From contig JAHBTX010000007.1 of assembly GCA_019638395.1 (NCBI GenBank), positions 1 through 61,192 of the forward strand: a stretch of 61,192 nt of DNA. Direction: 5' to 3'. This document shows, one piece after another, positions 45,176 through 54,715 of this stretch. The translations under genes and the position numbers were made by a program. This DNA is from Cyclobacteriaceae bacterium (GTDB lineage: Bacteria; Bacteroidota; Bacteroidia; Cytophagales; Cyclobacteriaceae). The notes under the pieces were generated by a model that saw nothing but the letters and a program-made list of their open reading frames with translations, ran no database searches and was not told the origin of the DNA. The first letter of the stretch is position 1. Each line of letters starts with the position of its first letter.

Positions 45176-45961
45176 ATGAAAAGAAGAGAGTTTATCCTCA
45201 AGTCGTCAGCGTTGGCTTCATTGCCCCTGTTTTCGTTTCAAAACAGTCAGAAGAAATTTAAAGTACGCACTGTTGTAATTGATGCCGGCCACGGAGGCAA
45301 AGACCCGGGCACCATTGGCAAATTTGCGCAAGAAAAAGATGTGGTACTTAAAATTGCACTTAAAACGGGTAAGTACATTGAAGAAAACATACCGGGTGTA
45401 AATGTACTTTATACCCGTAAAACCGATAAATACGTTGATTTTCAGAATCGTGCCGATGTAGCTAATAAAAATAAAGCCGACCTTTTTATGAGCATCCACG
45501 CCAATTCAATTGTGGGTGCCAATGCTTATGGTACCGAAACATTTGTAATGGGTTTACATAAAGACAACAGCAATTTTGAAGTGGCCAAACGCGAGAACTC
45601 CGTTATTCTGATGGATGAAAACTATAAAGAGAAATACGAAGGTTTTGATCCGAATAGTCCGGAGTCTTATATTTTGTTCTCACTCAACCAAAGTGCTTAC
45701 CAGGAAAACAGCCTGCGGTTTGCCCAAAAGGTAGAAGACCAGTTTAAGAACCGCGTGGGCCGGTACAGCCGAGGCGTAAAACAAGCCGGCTTTCTGGTAT
45801 TATGGATGACAACTACACCCAGTGTACTAATTGAAACCGGGTTTTTATCGCACAAAAAAGAAGAAGAATTTTTGGCCAGCGAAAACGGGCAAGACCTGAT
45901 TGCTTCTGGTATTTACCGGGCCTTTAAAGATTATAAAACAGATATTGAATCAATAAACTAA
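45176..45961 (+). CDS. N-acetylmuramoyl-L-alanine amidase (Amidase_3)
   Basis: The 261-residue product begins MKRREFILKSSALASLPLF, a twin-arginine-like export signal. The zinc amidase domain (about 30-255) shows DAGHGGKDPG (first His and nearby Glu in FAQEKDVVL), MSIHANS (His) and the late SVLIETGFLSHKKEEE (catalytic Glu). It cleaves the amide between MurNAc and the stem peptide. Its TAA stop overlaps the ATG of the MCE gene by one base, so the pair is an operon. Confidence 0.93.
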   Translation: MKRREFILKSSALASLPLFSFQNSQKKFKVRTVVIDAGHGGKDPGTIGKFAQEKDVVLKIALKTGKYIEENIPGVNVLYTRKTDKYVDFQNRADVANKNKADLFMSIHANSIVGANAYGTETFVMGLHKDNSNFEVAKRENSVILMDENYKEKYEGFDPNSPESYILFSLNQSAYQENSLRFAQKVEDQFKNRVGRYSRGVKQAGFLVLWMTTTPSVLIETGFLSHKKEEEFLASENGQDLIASGIYRAFKDYKTDIESIN

Positions 45962-46932
45962 TGGTTAAGAACAAAGAGTTTAAGGTAGGCTTGTTTGCCG
46001 CTGGGGCGTTGGTGCTTCTTTATTTCGGATTCAATTTTTTAAAGGGGATAGACTTCTTTTCAACTACCAACAAATATTATGTGGTGTATGATAACATAGA
46101 TCAATTGGCGGTTTCTAACCCGGTGTTGATTAATGGTTTTGCCGTAGGCCGTGTAAGCCGCATTGCCATTTTGCAGCAAAAACAAAACAAAGTATTGGTT
46201 GAGCTAATGATTGATTCGGAAATCGTATTAAGCGATTCTACCAAAGCCATTTTAAATAGCGACTTTTTAGGAGGCAAGTCTATATTGCTTTCAATCGGAA
46301 AAGGAACACGAACCTTGCTCGCAAAAGATACCCTACAGGCAGAAGTTGCAAAAGGCATGTTGGATTTACTTTCAGAAACAGCCACCCCCGTGGCCGATAA
46401 TCTGCAAACCACGTTGCGCAAGTTTAATGTGTTATTGGATAACCTTACTAAAAGTTCGCAACAATTAGATGCCATTTTTGCAAAGCTTCAAACCACACCC
46501 GATCTGGTAAATAAAACCCTGATTACCGCTAACGGAAAAGTGGAGGACTTATCGGTAAGTTTTAAATCGGTAGCCGAAAACCTGAACGGAAGTTTAAATG
46601 AACTGAAACCTACCTTAGCCAATTTCAAAACATTTTCCGATTCGCTTAAGCGGCTTGAGTTAAATCAAACTGTTACTGAGGCAAAGAAAGCCGTTACAAA
46701 GCTTAGCGAGACTTTTGATAAAATCAGTTCCGGAAACGGAACACTTAATAAGTTAATTACAGAAGATTCACTTTACGTAAACCTGAATACCTTACTGCGT
46801 AATCTCGACTCACTGGCTGTTCATTTTGATAATAACCCCAAACATTTTTTGGCTCCGCTTGGTAAGAGCAAACGCAAAATAGAGCGCGACAGGCGCAAGG
46901 AAGAAGAAGAGAAGGCAAAATTGAAAAAGTAA
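45961..46932 (+). CDS. MCE-domain (MlaD-like) lipid-transport protein
   Basis: The 323-residue product has an N-terminal membrane anchor (VGLFAAGALVLLYFGFNFL), one MCE domain (about 35-120, YYVVYDNIDQLAVSNPVLINGFAVGRV and SDFLGGKSILLSIG), then a long coiled-coil region and a Lys/Arg/Glu-rich tail. MCE proteins form rings or tubes carrying phospholipids between membranes. Here the gene follows an amidase and has no mlaE/mlaF neighbours in the window. It overlaps the previous gene by one base. Confidence 0.9.
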   Translation: MVKNKEFKVGLFAAGALVLLYFGFNFLKGIDFFSTTNKYYVVYDNIDQLAVSNPVLINGFAVGRVSRIAILQQKQNKVLVELMIDSEIVLSDSTKAILNSDFLGGKSILLSIGKGTRTLLAKDTLQAEVAKGMLDLLSETATPVADNLQTTLRKFNVLLDNLTKSSQQLDAIFAKLQTTPDLVNKTLITANGKVEDLSVSFKSVAENLNGSLNELKPTLANFKTFSDSLKRLELNQTVTEAKKAVTKLSETFDKISSGNGTLNKLITEDSLYVNLNTLLRNLDSLAVHFDNNPKHFLAPLGKSKRKIERDRRKEEEEKAKLKK

Positions 46933-46948
46933 GCTAACCCCCTTTGGT

Positions 46949-48574
46949 ATGGATCTGGAGTTCAATAAAAATGAAGACCAGTTAAAACAGCTTTGCAGTC
47001 AACTCAAAGCGAAAGCTGCCAAAACACAACTGGGTGGTGGCGAAAAGAAAATAGCAGAGCAACATCAAAAAGGAAAACTTACTGCGCGCGAGCGTATTCA
47101 CTATCTGATTGATAAGTCAACCGGTTTTCTTGAAATCGGGTTATTTGCAGGCGAGGGCATGTATGCCGAGCAAGGTGGCTGCCCTTCGGGTGGAGTTGTT
47201 ACCGGCATTGGTTATATAGAAGGCCGCCCGTGTGTTATTGTTGCCAACGATGCTACCGTAAAAGCCGGAGCGTGGTTTCCGATTACGGCAAAAAAGAATT
47301 TGCGCGCCCAAGAAGTAGCCATGGAAAACCGGCTGCCTATTGTTTACCTGGTGGATAGTGCCGGAGTATTTTTGCCCATGCAGGATGAAATTTTTCCCGA
47401 CAAGGAACACTTTGGAAGGCAGTTTCGCAACAATGCAAAAATGTCGTCAATGGGCATTGTACAGATTGCAGCTATTATGGGAAGTTGTGTAGCCGGTGGT
47501 GCCTACCTACCCATTATGAGCGATGAAGCTATGATTGTAGATAAAACCGGTTCTATCTTTTTGGCCGGCTCGTATTTGGTTAAGGCTGCTATTGGCGAAG
47601 ATATTGATAACGAAACGTTAGGTGGTGCTACCACGCATTGCGAAATTTCGGGGGTAACCGATAACAAATTTCCAAACGACCAGGCATGCCTGGATTACAT
47701 TCGCAAGTTGTTCAATAAGATTGGTGCACGGGAGGTGGCTGGTTTTGATCGGATTAAACCACAACAACCAAAAGACAAACCCGAAGAAATTTATGGATTG
47801 ATGCCAGCCGATCGCGTAAAACCGTATGATATGCTTGAGATTATTAAGCGGTTGGTGGATAACTCAGCGTTTGAGGAATATAAAAGTCTTTACGGTAAAA
47901 CGTTGTTGTGTGGCTTTGCACGCATAGATGGTTGGGCTGTTGGTATTGTAGCCAATCAACGCAAAGTGGTAAAAACAAAAAAAGGCGAAATGCAGATGGG
48001 TGGTGTTATCTACTCCGACTCGGCCGATAAAGCCGCGCGGTTTATCATGAACTGCAACCAACGCAAAGTGCCGCTTATTTTTTTGCAGGATGTAAGTGGG
48101 TTTATGGTAGGTAGTAAAGCCGAACACGGAGGCATTATAAAAGATGGTGCCAAAATGGTGAATGCCATGGCGAATTCTACAGTTCCAAAATTTACATTTC
48201 TCGTAGGTAATTCTTACGGAGCGGGTAACTATGCCATGTGTGGCAAAGCGTACGATCCGCGTTTAATTTATGCGTGGCCCACTGCACAATTAGCGGTAAT
48301 GAGTGGAAACTCAGCAGCCAAAACCTTGTTGCAGATTCGGGTAAGTGCCCTGAAGGCGCAGGGTAAAACCATATCGAAAGAAGAGGAGGATCAGTTATTA
48401 ACAGAAATAACCGCACGCTATAACGAACAACTAAGCCCTTACTATGCTGCTGCGCGGTTATGGGTGGATGGTGTAATTGATCCGCTGCATACACGCCAGG
48501 TAATTTCAACCGGTATAGCTGCGGCCAATCATGCGCCTGTAGAAAAATTTAATGTAGGTGTAATCCAGACATGA
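46949..48574 (+). CDS. Acyl-CoA carboxylase carboxyltransferase (beta) subunit
   Basis: The 541-residue product is a biotin-dependent carboxyltransferase subunit: ARERIHYLIDKSTGF, CPSGGVVTGIGYIEGRPC, LVDSAGVFLPMQDEIFPDKEHFGR, AAIMGSCVAGGAYLPIMSDEA and the second-half oxyanion region GNSYGAGNYAMCGKAYDPR. The FPDKEHFGR and GGATTHCEISGVTD words resemble methylcrotonyl-CoA or related branched acyl-CoA carboxylases, but the substrate is not certain. No biotin-carboxylase/BCCP partner lies in the window. It follows the MCE gene by 16 bp. Confidence 0.9.
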   Translation: MDLEFNKNEDQLKQLCSQLKAKAAKTQLGGGEKKIAEQHQKGKLTARERIHYLIDKSTGFLEIGLFAGEGMYAEQGGCPSGGVVTGIGYIEGRPCVIVANDATVKAGAWFPITAKKNLRAQEVAMENRLPIVYLVDSAGVFLPMQDEIFPDKEHFGRQFRNNAKMSSMGIVQIAAIMGSCVAGGAYLPIMSDEAMIVDKTGSIFLAGSYLVKAAIGEDIDNETLGGATTHCEISGVTDNKFPNDQACLDYIRKLFNKIGAREVAGFDRIKPQQPKDKPEEIYGLMPADRVKPYDMLEIIKRLVDNSAFEEYKSLYGKTLLCGFARIDGWAVGIVANQRKVVKTKKGEMQMGGVIYSDSADKAARFIMNCNQRKVPLIFLQDVSGFMVGSKAEHGGIIKDGAKMVNAMANSTVPKFTFLVGNSYGAGNYAMCGKAYDPRLIYAWPTAQLAVMSGNSAAKTLLQIRVSALKAQGKTISKEEEDQLLTEITARYNEQLSPYYAAARLWVDGVIDPLHTRQVISTGIAAANHAPVEKFNVGVIQT

Positions 48575-48627
48575 TTTTAAGGCGGCACGTATGGCCGCAA
48601 TTGTTTTTTTTTAATAATCTTGTGCCG

Positions 48628-49479
48628 ATGTCGGAAAATGAATTAAAGGCGCTTGTTTCCCTGCTGGATGATGACGATAAGCAAATAGCCGATCACGTAC
48701 AGTCAAAAATTTTATCGTTAGGCACCGAAGCAATTCCATTCCTTGAAAAAGAGTGGGAGAGTAACCTCAATCCCGAAGTGCAAAGCCGCATTGAGGAACT
48801 GATACACACCTTACAATACGATTTAGTAAAAGAACGATTGGTGCAGTGGTACAAATTACCCGAGCCCGACTTGCTAACCGGCATGTGGATAGTGGCCACC
48901 TATCAATACCCAGACATTGAACTGGAAAAATTGCGACAAGAACTGGAGCAGATTTATTACGAGGCATGGCTCGAGTTCAGACCGGAATTGTACCCACTCG
49001 ATCAGATCAAAGTAGTTAACAGTGTAATCTTTAATAAACTAAAGTTTGGCGCTAATACAAAGAACTTTCATTCGCCCGGCAACTCCATGATTAATGTAGT
49101 GTTGGAAAGTCGCAAGGGAAACCCCATTACGCTATGTGTTATTTACATGTTGGTAGCACAAAAGCTAAAATTGCCGGTATATGGTGTAAACTTGCCCAAC
49201 CTGTTTATTCTTACCTATAAAGACGATAATCACCAGTTTTATATTAATGCATTTAACCGCGGGCTAATCTTTTCCAAGCAAGACATTGAAAATTACATTC
49301 ACGAATTACACCTGGTGCCCCAGCAATCATTTTTCGAGCCTTGTAATGCCGTTGAAATTGTACGCAGGGCGTTACGGAATTTAATTATGTCGTTCGAAAA
49401 AATGGGCGAACATGCCAAAGCAGAGGAAGTAAAACTTTTGCTGATTGAAATTTCGGATGGCGGTGATTTGGGAGTGTAA
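48628..49479 (+). CDS. SirB1/transglutaminase-like family protein
   Basis: From the ATG at 48628 the product is 283 residues; an upstream ATG at 48571, overlapping the previous stop, would add 19 unusual residues coded by a T9 tract. An N-terminal helical part with ALVSLLDDDDKQIADHVQSKI is followed by the Transglut_core2/SirB1 region (NSVIFNKLKFGANTKNFHSPGNSMINVVLESRKGNPITLCVIYMLVAQKL), where a Cys and later His/Asp could form a triad. The function of SirB1-like proteins is not settled. Translation coupling to the carboxylase is possible. Confidence 0.82.
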   Translation: MSENELKALVSLLDDDDKQIADHVQSKILSLGTEAIPFLEKEWESNLNPEVQSRIEELIHTLQYDLVKERLVQWYKLPEPDLLTGMWIVATYQYPDIELEKLRQELEQIYYEAWLEFRPELYPLDQIKVVNSVIFNKLKFGANTKNFHSPGNSMINVVLESRKGNPITLCVIYMLVAQKLKLPVYGVNLPNLFILTYKDDNHQFYINAFNRGLIFSKQDIENYIHELHLVPQQSFFEPCNAVEIVRRALRNLIMSFEKMGEHAKAEEVKLLLIEISDGGDLGV

Positions 49480-49485
49480 CTGCTG

Positions 49486-50145
49486 TTAGCTGTTGGAAAT
49501 TTTTTTAAGCACGGTTGCATTTAATTCATGTTGCCCATCAAATGTAATTACAGTTGGGTTTAAGCCAAGTTGTTGATTAAGTTGAGTCATTTCTTTAAGG
49601 CGTGCATCAGTAAGAAAGGGGTCATTGGTTCCATATACTTCCACTACTTCTTTGTGTTGAAGTAATTTTCCTGCTTTATCAAATTCCATGTCGGGCGGAA
49701 AAATTCCGGCCCAAAGAATTAATCGATCAAACCTTATCCGGTTATCGGCAGCCCACCTCGAAGCAGTAGCGGCACCTTGCGAAAATCCAAGCAGGGTAAT
49801 TTTACCTATATAGTCGGCAGGCACTTCTGTATCATAAATTTTAGTAAGGTAGTTCAGATAATTTTCAATATCGGTTAACCGGTTTTCTTTGGTCATCCAG
49901 GTGGCGCCAACTTTGTTGTTGCCCGTTTGGGTTCGGGTGGTTACTTCTTGCAGGTAAAATCGCGAAAGTCCTTCGGGTGCTATAATCGTGGTTTCTTCGT
50001 TTTGAATTACATCAAACTTGCGAATAAAATACTCAGCTAATTGTCCATAGCCGTGTAATACAAACCAGATATGTTTTGTGGTATGCGTTACCGGAGCCGA
50101 GATAACATAACGGGCTTTAAATTGAAAGGTTAGTTCTTTTTGCAT
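49486..50145 (-). CDS. Alpha/beta-hydrolase, phospholipase/carboxylesterase type
   Basis: The 219-residue product has FVLHGYGQLAEYF (oxyanion hole), the nucleophile elbow GFSQGAATASRW, an Asp in VYGTNDPFLTD and a His in FDGQHELN, completing a Ser-Asp-His triad in the order of the phospholipase/carboxylesterase family (YtpA/EstB-like). No signal peptide, so cytoplasmic. Substrate unknown. It ends 7 bp from the end of the convergent SirB1-like gene. Confidence 0.87.
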   Translation of the reverse strand: MQKELTFQFKARYVISAPVTHTTKHIWFVLHGYGQLAEYFIRKFDVIQNEETTIIAPEGLSRFYLQEVTTRTQTGNNKVGATWMTKENRLTDIENYLNYLTKIYDTEVPADYIGKITLLGFSQGAATASRWAADNRIRFDRLILWAGIFPPDMEFDKAGKLLQHKEVVEVYGTNDPFLTDARLKEMTQLNQQLGLNPTVITFDGQHELNATVLKKISNS

Positions 50146-50155
50146 GGCTGTCTTT

Positions 50156-50195
50156 TAAAAGCAGCGCGGCTATTGGTAAACCAGTAGCCGCGCTG
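50156..50195 (-). terminator. Terminator of the 50218 gene
   Basis: CAGCGCGGCTATTGG pairs with CCAGTAGCCGCGCTG (15 bp, one G-T) around TAAA. On the minus strand it is followed by a T-rich run, placing it at the 3' end of the small secreted-protein gene. Confidence 0.8.
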
Positions 50196-50217
50196 TAATA
50201 GATTTAAAAAGTAGCAT

Positions 50218-50640
50218 TTAACGCTTAAAGCCCAAAGCACTTCCACCGCAATGACCAGAAGGGTCATCGAAGGTGTATTGAATGTAATAAATACCGGTAG
50301 CATTGCAAGGGTATGCAATAGCTGAAATAAACTGACCATTTACTTTGCTGGTAGCTACTTTGTTCCGCTCCTTATCAAAAATACTTACTACGATACCATC
50401 TGTTGTGTTTCCATTTGCGCATAGGTTTATCATGTATTGGGTGCCTTTTGTAAACACATAACTGTATTCCACTTTATCCTTTGCAACACCATCTACTTTA
50501 TAACTCTTTAAGAAATTAAATCCATTTGCTAATTTAGGAATACATGCTGTGGCAAAACTTTCTGAATCGCACGTTTGATCCGGTACGGGACTCATCCCTA
50601 ACGAAGCCACACATAAAACAATAAATACAAACTTTTTCAT
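50218..50640 (-). CDS. Small secreted protein, unknown function
   Basis: The 140-residue product has a signal peptide (residues 1-16, cleavage near SPVPDQ) and a compact beta-rich chain with four to five cysteines (QTCDSESFATACIPK, INLCANGN, YPCNATG, GHCGGSALG), which could form two disulfides. I do not recognise the family. It follows the 50660 lipoprotein gene on the minus strand and ends at a strong terminator; likely one transcript. Confidence 0.8.
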   Translation of the reverse strand: MKKFVFIVLCVASLGMSPVPDQTCDSESFATACIPKLANGFNFLKSYKVDGVAKDKVEYSYVFTKGTQYMINLCANGNTTDGIVVSIFDKERNKVATSKVNGQFISAIAYPCNATGIYYIQYTFDDPSGHCGGSALGFKR

Positions 50641-50659
50641 ATTACGGGGTGGATGGGTA

Positions 50660-51556
50660 TTAACTGATTATTTTTTCGCGAATAGCGTTGGTGATGTTTT
50701 TAATTTCCTCAACATTTTCCGGAGTTATGTTAATGGTGGTGCTACTGTTATCTTTAATAACGGCAACACCATTTATAATCTCCAGGGTCGATTCTTTATA
50801 GGTATAGCTGATATCTACTTTTTCAAATGCGGCTTTTAACTTTTCCAGATCGGTCATTAAAGCGGCCATGTTGCTATCGCTTTGGTAAAAGGAAAATAAA
50901 AGCAGGATTTGTTCGAGGATGATTTTCTGTTCACCCACTTTTTCCTGTAGTTCTTTATTCTTGGGGTTTTTTACGGCCGTTTGACAGGTGATTTGCATGG
51001 CTTCTACCCAACCTCCGGTTAGCAATAACACACTTAAGTTATCGCGGCTTTGCGATTGCAGGTAATGATTGATGTGGTTAAAATTCATGGTGGTAATGAG
51101 CAAAAGCGAGTCGAGGTTTTTGCTGTTGGCGGCTAACCGCCCAATGGTTACCACATCAAAAAACTGCCCTATATTCAACTCATCCGCAAGCGATTTAATC
51201 GAAGAGATATATTTGATGCCATCCTGGTTGCGCCCGAAAATATTGGTGTAACCCAGATCGGTTCCGTAAACACCAAGGTTAAGTGCTTTCTTATAATTGC
51301 TGTTGTATTTGGGAAGGTTGTTGGCCGAATTCAACATTTCGGGTGCGTATTTAGAACCGGATTCTTTTAACAGCACGGAAATTTCCAGCGGGCTTGGAAT
51401 CTGTTCCAAGATGGCGTTAATCACCTCTTCATCCACACCGGGGCCGGCTGTGGTTTCGCTTTCAAGGCTTTTAAGAAAAGCTTCATCATCCGGTTTTTTT
51501 CCTGATGAACAACTGGCCATCAGGAGGGCAACGAATCCAATAACTAATAATCTCAT
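50660..51556 (-). CDS. Lipoprotein of unknown function
   Basis: With the ATG at 51556 the product is 298 residues and has a lipobox LMASC (Cys16); the longer frame from 51586 would add ten residues before the signal. The mature part is almost all alpha-helical (for example NYKKALNLGVYGTDLGYTNIFG and TMNFNHINHYLQSQ). I do not recognise the family. It lies just downstream of the ABC transporter terminator and upstream of the small secreted-protein gene. Confidence 0.8.
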   Translation of the reverse strand: MRLLVIGFVALLMASCSSGKKPDDEAFLKSLESETTAGPGVDEEVINAILEQIPSPLEISVLLKESGSKYAPEMLNSANNLPKYNSNYKKALNLGVYGTDLGYTNIFGRNQDGIKYISSIKSLADELNIGQFFDVVTIGRLAANSKNLDSLLLITTMNFNHINHYLQSQSRDNLSVLLLTGGWVEAMQITCQTAVKNPKNKELQEKVGEQKIILEQILLLFSFYQSDSNMAALMTDLEKLKAAFEKVDISYTYKESTLEIINGVAVIKDNSSTTINITPENVEEIKNITNAIREKIIS

Positions 51557-51572
51557 AGCTAATAGGTTGTTT

Positions 51573-51607
51573 ACAAAAATAAGCATTAGGCCCAGCCGGG
51601 CAAATGC
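51573..51607 (-). terminator. Terminator after the TerB-ABC transporter gene
   Basis: On the minus strand GCATT...GCCC-GGCT-GGGC...AATGC makes a stem with a small internal loop, followed by TTATTTTTG. It lies just beyond the transporter stop at 51619. Confidence 0.55.
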
Positions 51608-51618
51608 AGCACGTGTTC

Positions 51619-54600
51619 TTATTTTTTCAATGTAAGATTAAATTTTCCAAACAAGGCGATAAATCTGCGCAGCCATTCGAAATAAAGTGCTATAAAGAAC
51701 AAGGCTGTCATGGCCCATATTACGAGTATATTGAACAGATACGTGCTAACCTGCCAGCCGGCAAAATTTTTATGGGCTATGAAGAAAGGTGCACGGTAAT
51801 CAAACCGATGGCCGGGGTTTGGATATTGAAATATCGGGTTGATGTTTTGAATCAGGGTTCCGTTAAACTCAATAATGCGTTCTTTGGCGGTAACATTCCG
51901 CACCAAATCAGCCAAACTTTCATTATAGTATTTGTTTTTTTCGTGTTGCACGCTAAAACCATGTTGCTCCTCAAACGTCATTCTTTTCTCTATCAGATTA
52001 GCATTGCGGTTATATTCTTGCTGGTAGTACTTTTTGTATTTATCAAAATAGCTATCTAATTGTTGGCCGATGGTTGTTGTATAACCATTTTTCAAAAAAA
52101 CCATTTTAAGATCTATATTTTCGATGCCGTTGCGGAACGGTTCATTTCTTAATTCGGTAAATAAAATTCGCATGTTCAGGCTGGCATTTGTGGTATCGCC
52201 CGGCTTCTCAATTAAATCAAGCAGGTATTGATTTCGGGTTCGCAATTCATCTGCCAGGTAAGCAGCCTTAAAATCGGCCGAAGCCTCGGCACGCTCAAAT
52301 TCAAAGTACGGTTTTTCGAATTCATTGTTTTTAAACTGGTGTACCGCCATAGCTTCATATGCCCACCGCGAAGCCATTAAATCCGCCACCAACGGCACTT
52401 TGCCTTTTGTGCTCAGTACATGATTTAGTTTATCAAAATCAAAAAGCAATCCGCTTAAAATCATTTGAGGAATGAGCAACAATGGAATGAGCACATATAC
52501 GGTTACGGCCGAATTGAAGGCAGATGATATATTTAAACCGATTACATTGGCAAAGCATGAAGTGGTAAACAATATTAACCAGAAGGCCATTGTCATTCCG
52601 TGAATTTCCAGAATGAGATTTCCGATTACAATAAAGGTTAGTGTTTGAATGGCAGAAAGCAAAAACAAAATTGCGATTTTAGAAAACAGGTAGCTACTCC
52701 AACTTAAATTCAAAAACGATTCGCGTTTTAAGATTTTACGATCGCGGATAATTTCTTCAGCACTTACCGTAAGTCCCATAAACAAGGCTACAATAATGGC
52801 CATCAGCATAAAGGCCGGAAAGTTTTCGTTGTAGCGAAATAAATATTCCGAGCCATCGGGTGCACTGCGGTAGCGGATTACAAATGCCAATAAAATAGCC
52901 AGTACCGGAGCTTCCAGTAAATTGATGAGCAGGTATTGTCGGTTGCTGAGTTTGGCTAAAAAATCGCGCGTGGCAAAAACAATAGCTTGTTTGATGCGCG
53001 AAGGAATGTGCAGGTTACGGGGTGGTACTTCTTTTACCTCTTCAACTTTAACCGGTTTAAAAACCTGGTTATACATTTCGTACCATTGAGCCGGAGTAAT
53101 TTTGCGTTTGAACGTGGGTTGCCCGTATTCATCCACAACCTTGGCTTCAATGATATTAAAAATCTGCTCGGGGTTTACGTTGCCACACACTTCGCATTGG
53201 CCCCGGTTACTGTCAACCTGATGGGTTGCTTTCTTAAAGTAGGTAACGGCTTCAACCGGATTTCCATAAAATGCAGGATACCCACCGGTATCCATTATTA
53301 ACATCTTATCAAACATTTTAAAGATGTCGGATGAGGGTTGATGGATGACTACAAAAATTAATTTGCCTTTCAGCGAAAGTTCTTTCAGCAAGTCAACCAC
53401 GTTTTCCGAATCGCGCGAAGACAGACCGGAGGTTGGTTCATCTAAAAATAAAATGGCCGGCTGGCGTACCAGTTCCAATGCTATGTTTAAACGCTTACGC
53501 TGGCCACCGCTTATTTTTTTATCAAGTACACTGCCTACTTTTAAATCTTTACGCTGATCAAGCCCCAGATCTTCCAGAACCTTCATTACCCGAAAATCAA
53601 TTTCGGTTTCGCTTAGGTTGGCAAAGCAAAGCCTGGCATTGTAATACAAGTTTTGATAAACAGTCAGCTCTTCAATCAATAAATCATCTTGCGAAACATA
53701 ACCGATTACACCTTCTACTTTCCGTTTTTCGGTATGGATGTCGAAGCCATTAATTTTAATCTGACCTTTGGTAGGTTTTTCAAGGCCTGCCAGAATATTG
53801 AGTAAAGTTGTTTTACCCGCCCCACTGGCCCCCATAATTCCAATTAATTTACCGGGTCCTTCGGCCAGTTGTACATCGCGAATACCAATCGTGCCATTAC
53901 CGAATTTGTATTCCTCAACGCGAGCCAAAAAGGAAAGTTTAATAGCCTGGTATTCTTCATTAAATGCTGCTATCAGGTCGCTGTAATAAAGCGCACTGCC
54001 ATCAGGTGTTTTAACGGTACTACCTTGCGAGAAAAGATAGATGCGGCCGGCTTTCATAGTAAACCCATTCAGCACGTTGGCATCGGTGCCCAGGTATTTT
54101 ACAAAGTACATGCCTACGCTGCTTACACGCAGAAAAATTAAATGACCCTGTACATGTGTGTGTATATGCTTTTGAAGCGGAGCAAGTTTTTGTGCGCCCT
54201 CATTGGCAACCAGTATATCTTTGAAGTTAAGATTTGCAGCGGTTTCTGAAATTACAAAACTCTCAATCAACTTGTACTCATCTTGTACTATGTTAAACAC
54301 GGTCGAAACAGTGTTAACAATCTCCATGCGTTGTGGCGTAAAGTGCTTATCCGATCCAACCAGTTCCAGAATTTTATTCAGCACAATTACCTTTTGTTTT
54401 TGTGCCAGTGTTTTGTTGATCTTTTTACAAATGGCCAGTGTTTTGATGGAGTCTTTAACCGAAGTTAAATTCTGATTTTTATCGTCAACGTGTGGAATTT
54501 TCTGTTCGCTGTAACCCGACATGGTATCGTATAATTGCAGATACCCTTCAATAGCTGATTTTTCAAGTTCCTGCTGAAAGAAATCGATTACAAACTGGCG

Positions 54601-54681
54601 CTCATTCTCAGAAACACCACCATCCTGTTTAGTAATAATGGCAAATAACTGGGTAAGGGCTTTGAGGATTTCTTCACTCAT
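51619..54681 (-). CDS. ABC transporter: TerB-like domain fused to ABCG-type ATPase and permease
   Basis: The 1020-residue product begins with a TerB-like helical region (1-150), a linker beta-domain (about 170-245), then an ABC ATPase (about 260-480) with Walker A GASGAGKTT, signature ISGGQRKRLNIAL, Walker B ILFLDEPTSGLSS and IHQPSSDIF. A CEVCGNVNPEQIF cysteine pair follows near 497, then an ABC2/ABCG-type membrane domain (from about 585) with six helices and a large soluble loop between the late helices. ABCG half-transporters move lipids or hydrophobic compounds. The TerB fusion suggests a stress sensor. It lies 34 bp after the SiaC-like gene. Confidence 0.88.
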   Translation of the reverse strand: MSEEILKALTQLFAIITKQDGGVSENERQFVIDFFQQELEKSAIEGYLQLYDTMSGYSEQKIPHVDDKNQNLTSVKDSIKTLAICKKINKTLAQKQKVIVLNKILELVGSDKHFTPQRMEIVNTVSTVFNIVQDEYKLIESFVISETAANLNFKDILVANEGAQKLAPLQKHIHTHVQGHLIFLRVSSVGMYFVKYLGTDANVLNGFTMKAGRIYLFSQGSTVKTPDGSALYYSDLIAAFNEEYQAIKLSFLARVEEYKFGNGTIGIRDVQLAEGPGKLIGIMGASGAGKTTLLNILAGLEKPTKGQIKINGFDIHTEKRKVEGVIGYVSQDDLLIEELTVYQNLYYNARLCFANLSETEIDFRVMKVLEDLGLDQRKDLKVGSVLDKKISGGQRKRLNIALELVRQPAILFLDEPTSGLSSRDSENVVDLLKELSLKGKLIFVVIHQPSSDIFKMFDKMLIMDTGGYPAFYGNPVEAVTYFKKATHQVDSNRGQCEVCGNVNPEQIFNIIEAKVVDEYGQPTFKRKITPAQWYEMYNQVFKPVKVEEVKEVPPRNLHIPSRIKQAIVFATRDFLAKLSNRQYLLINLLEAPVLAILLAFVIRYRSAPDGSEYLFRYNENFPAFMLMAIIVALFMGLTVSAEEIIRDRKILKRESFLNLSWSSYLFSKIAILFLLSAIQTLTFIVIGNLILEIHGMTMAFWLILFTTSCFANVIGLNISSAFNSAVTVYVLIPLLLIPQMILSGLLFDFDKLNHVLSTKGKVPLVADLMASRWAYEAMAVHQFKNNEFEKPYFEFERAEASADFKAAYLADELRTRNQYLLDLIEKPGDTTNASLNMRILFTELRNEPFRNGIENIDLKMVFLKNGYTTTIGQQLDSYFDKYKKYYQQEYNRNANLIEKRMTFEEQHGFSVQHEKNKYYNESLADLVRNVTAKERIIEFNGTLIQNINPIFQYPNPGHRFDYRAPFFIAHKNFAGWQVSTYLFNILVIWAMTALFFIALYFEWLRRFIALFGKFNLTLKK

Positions 54682-54715
54682 AAAACAGGAACTCCGGTTT
54701 TACCTGCTAATTAAA

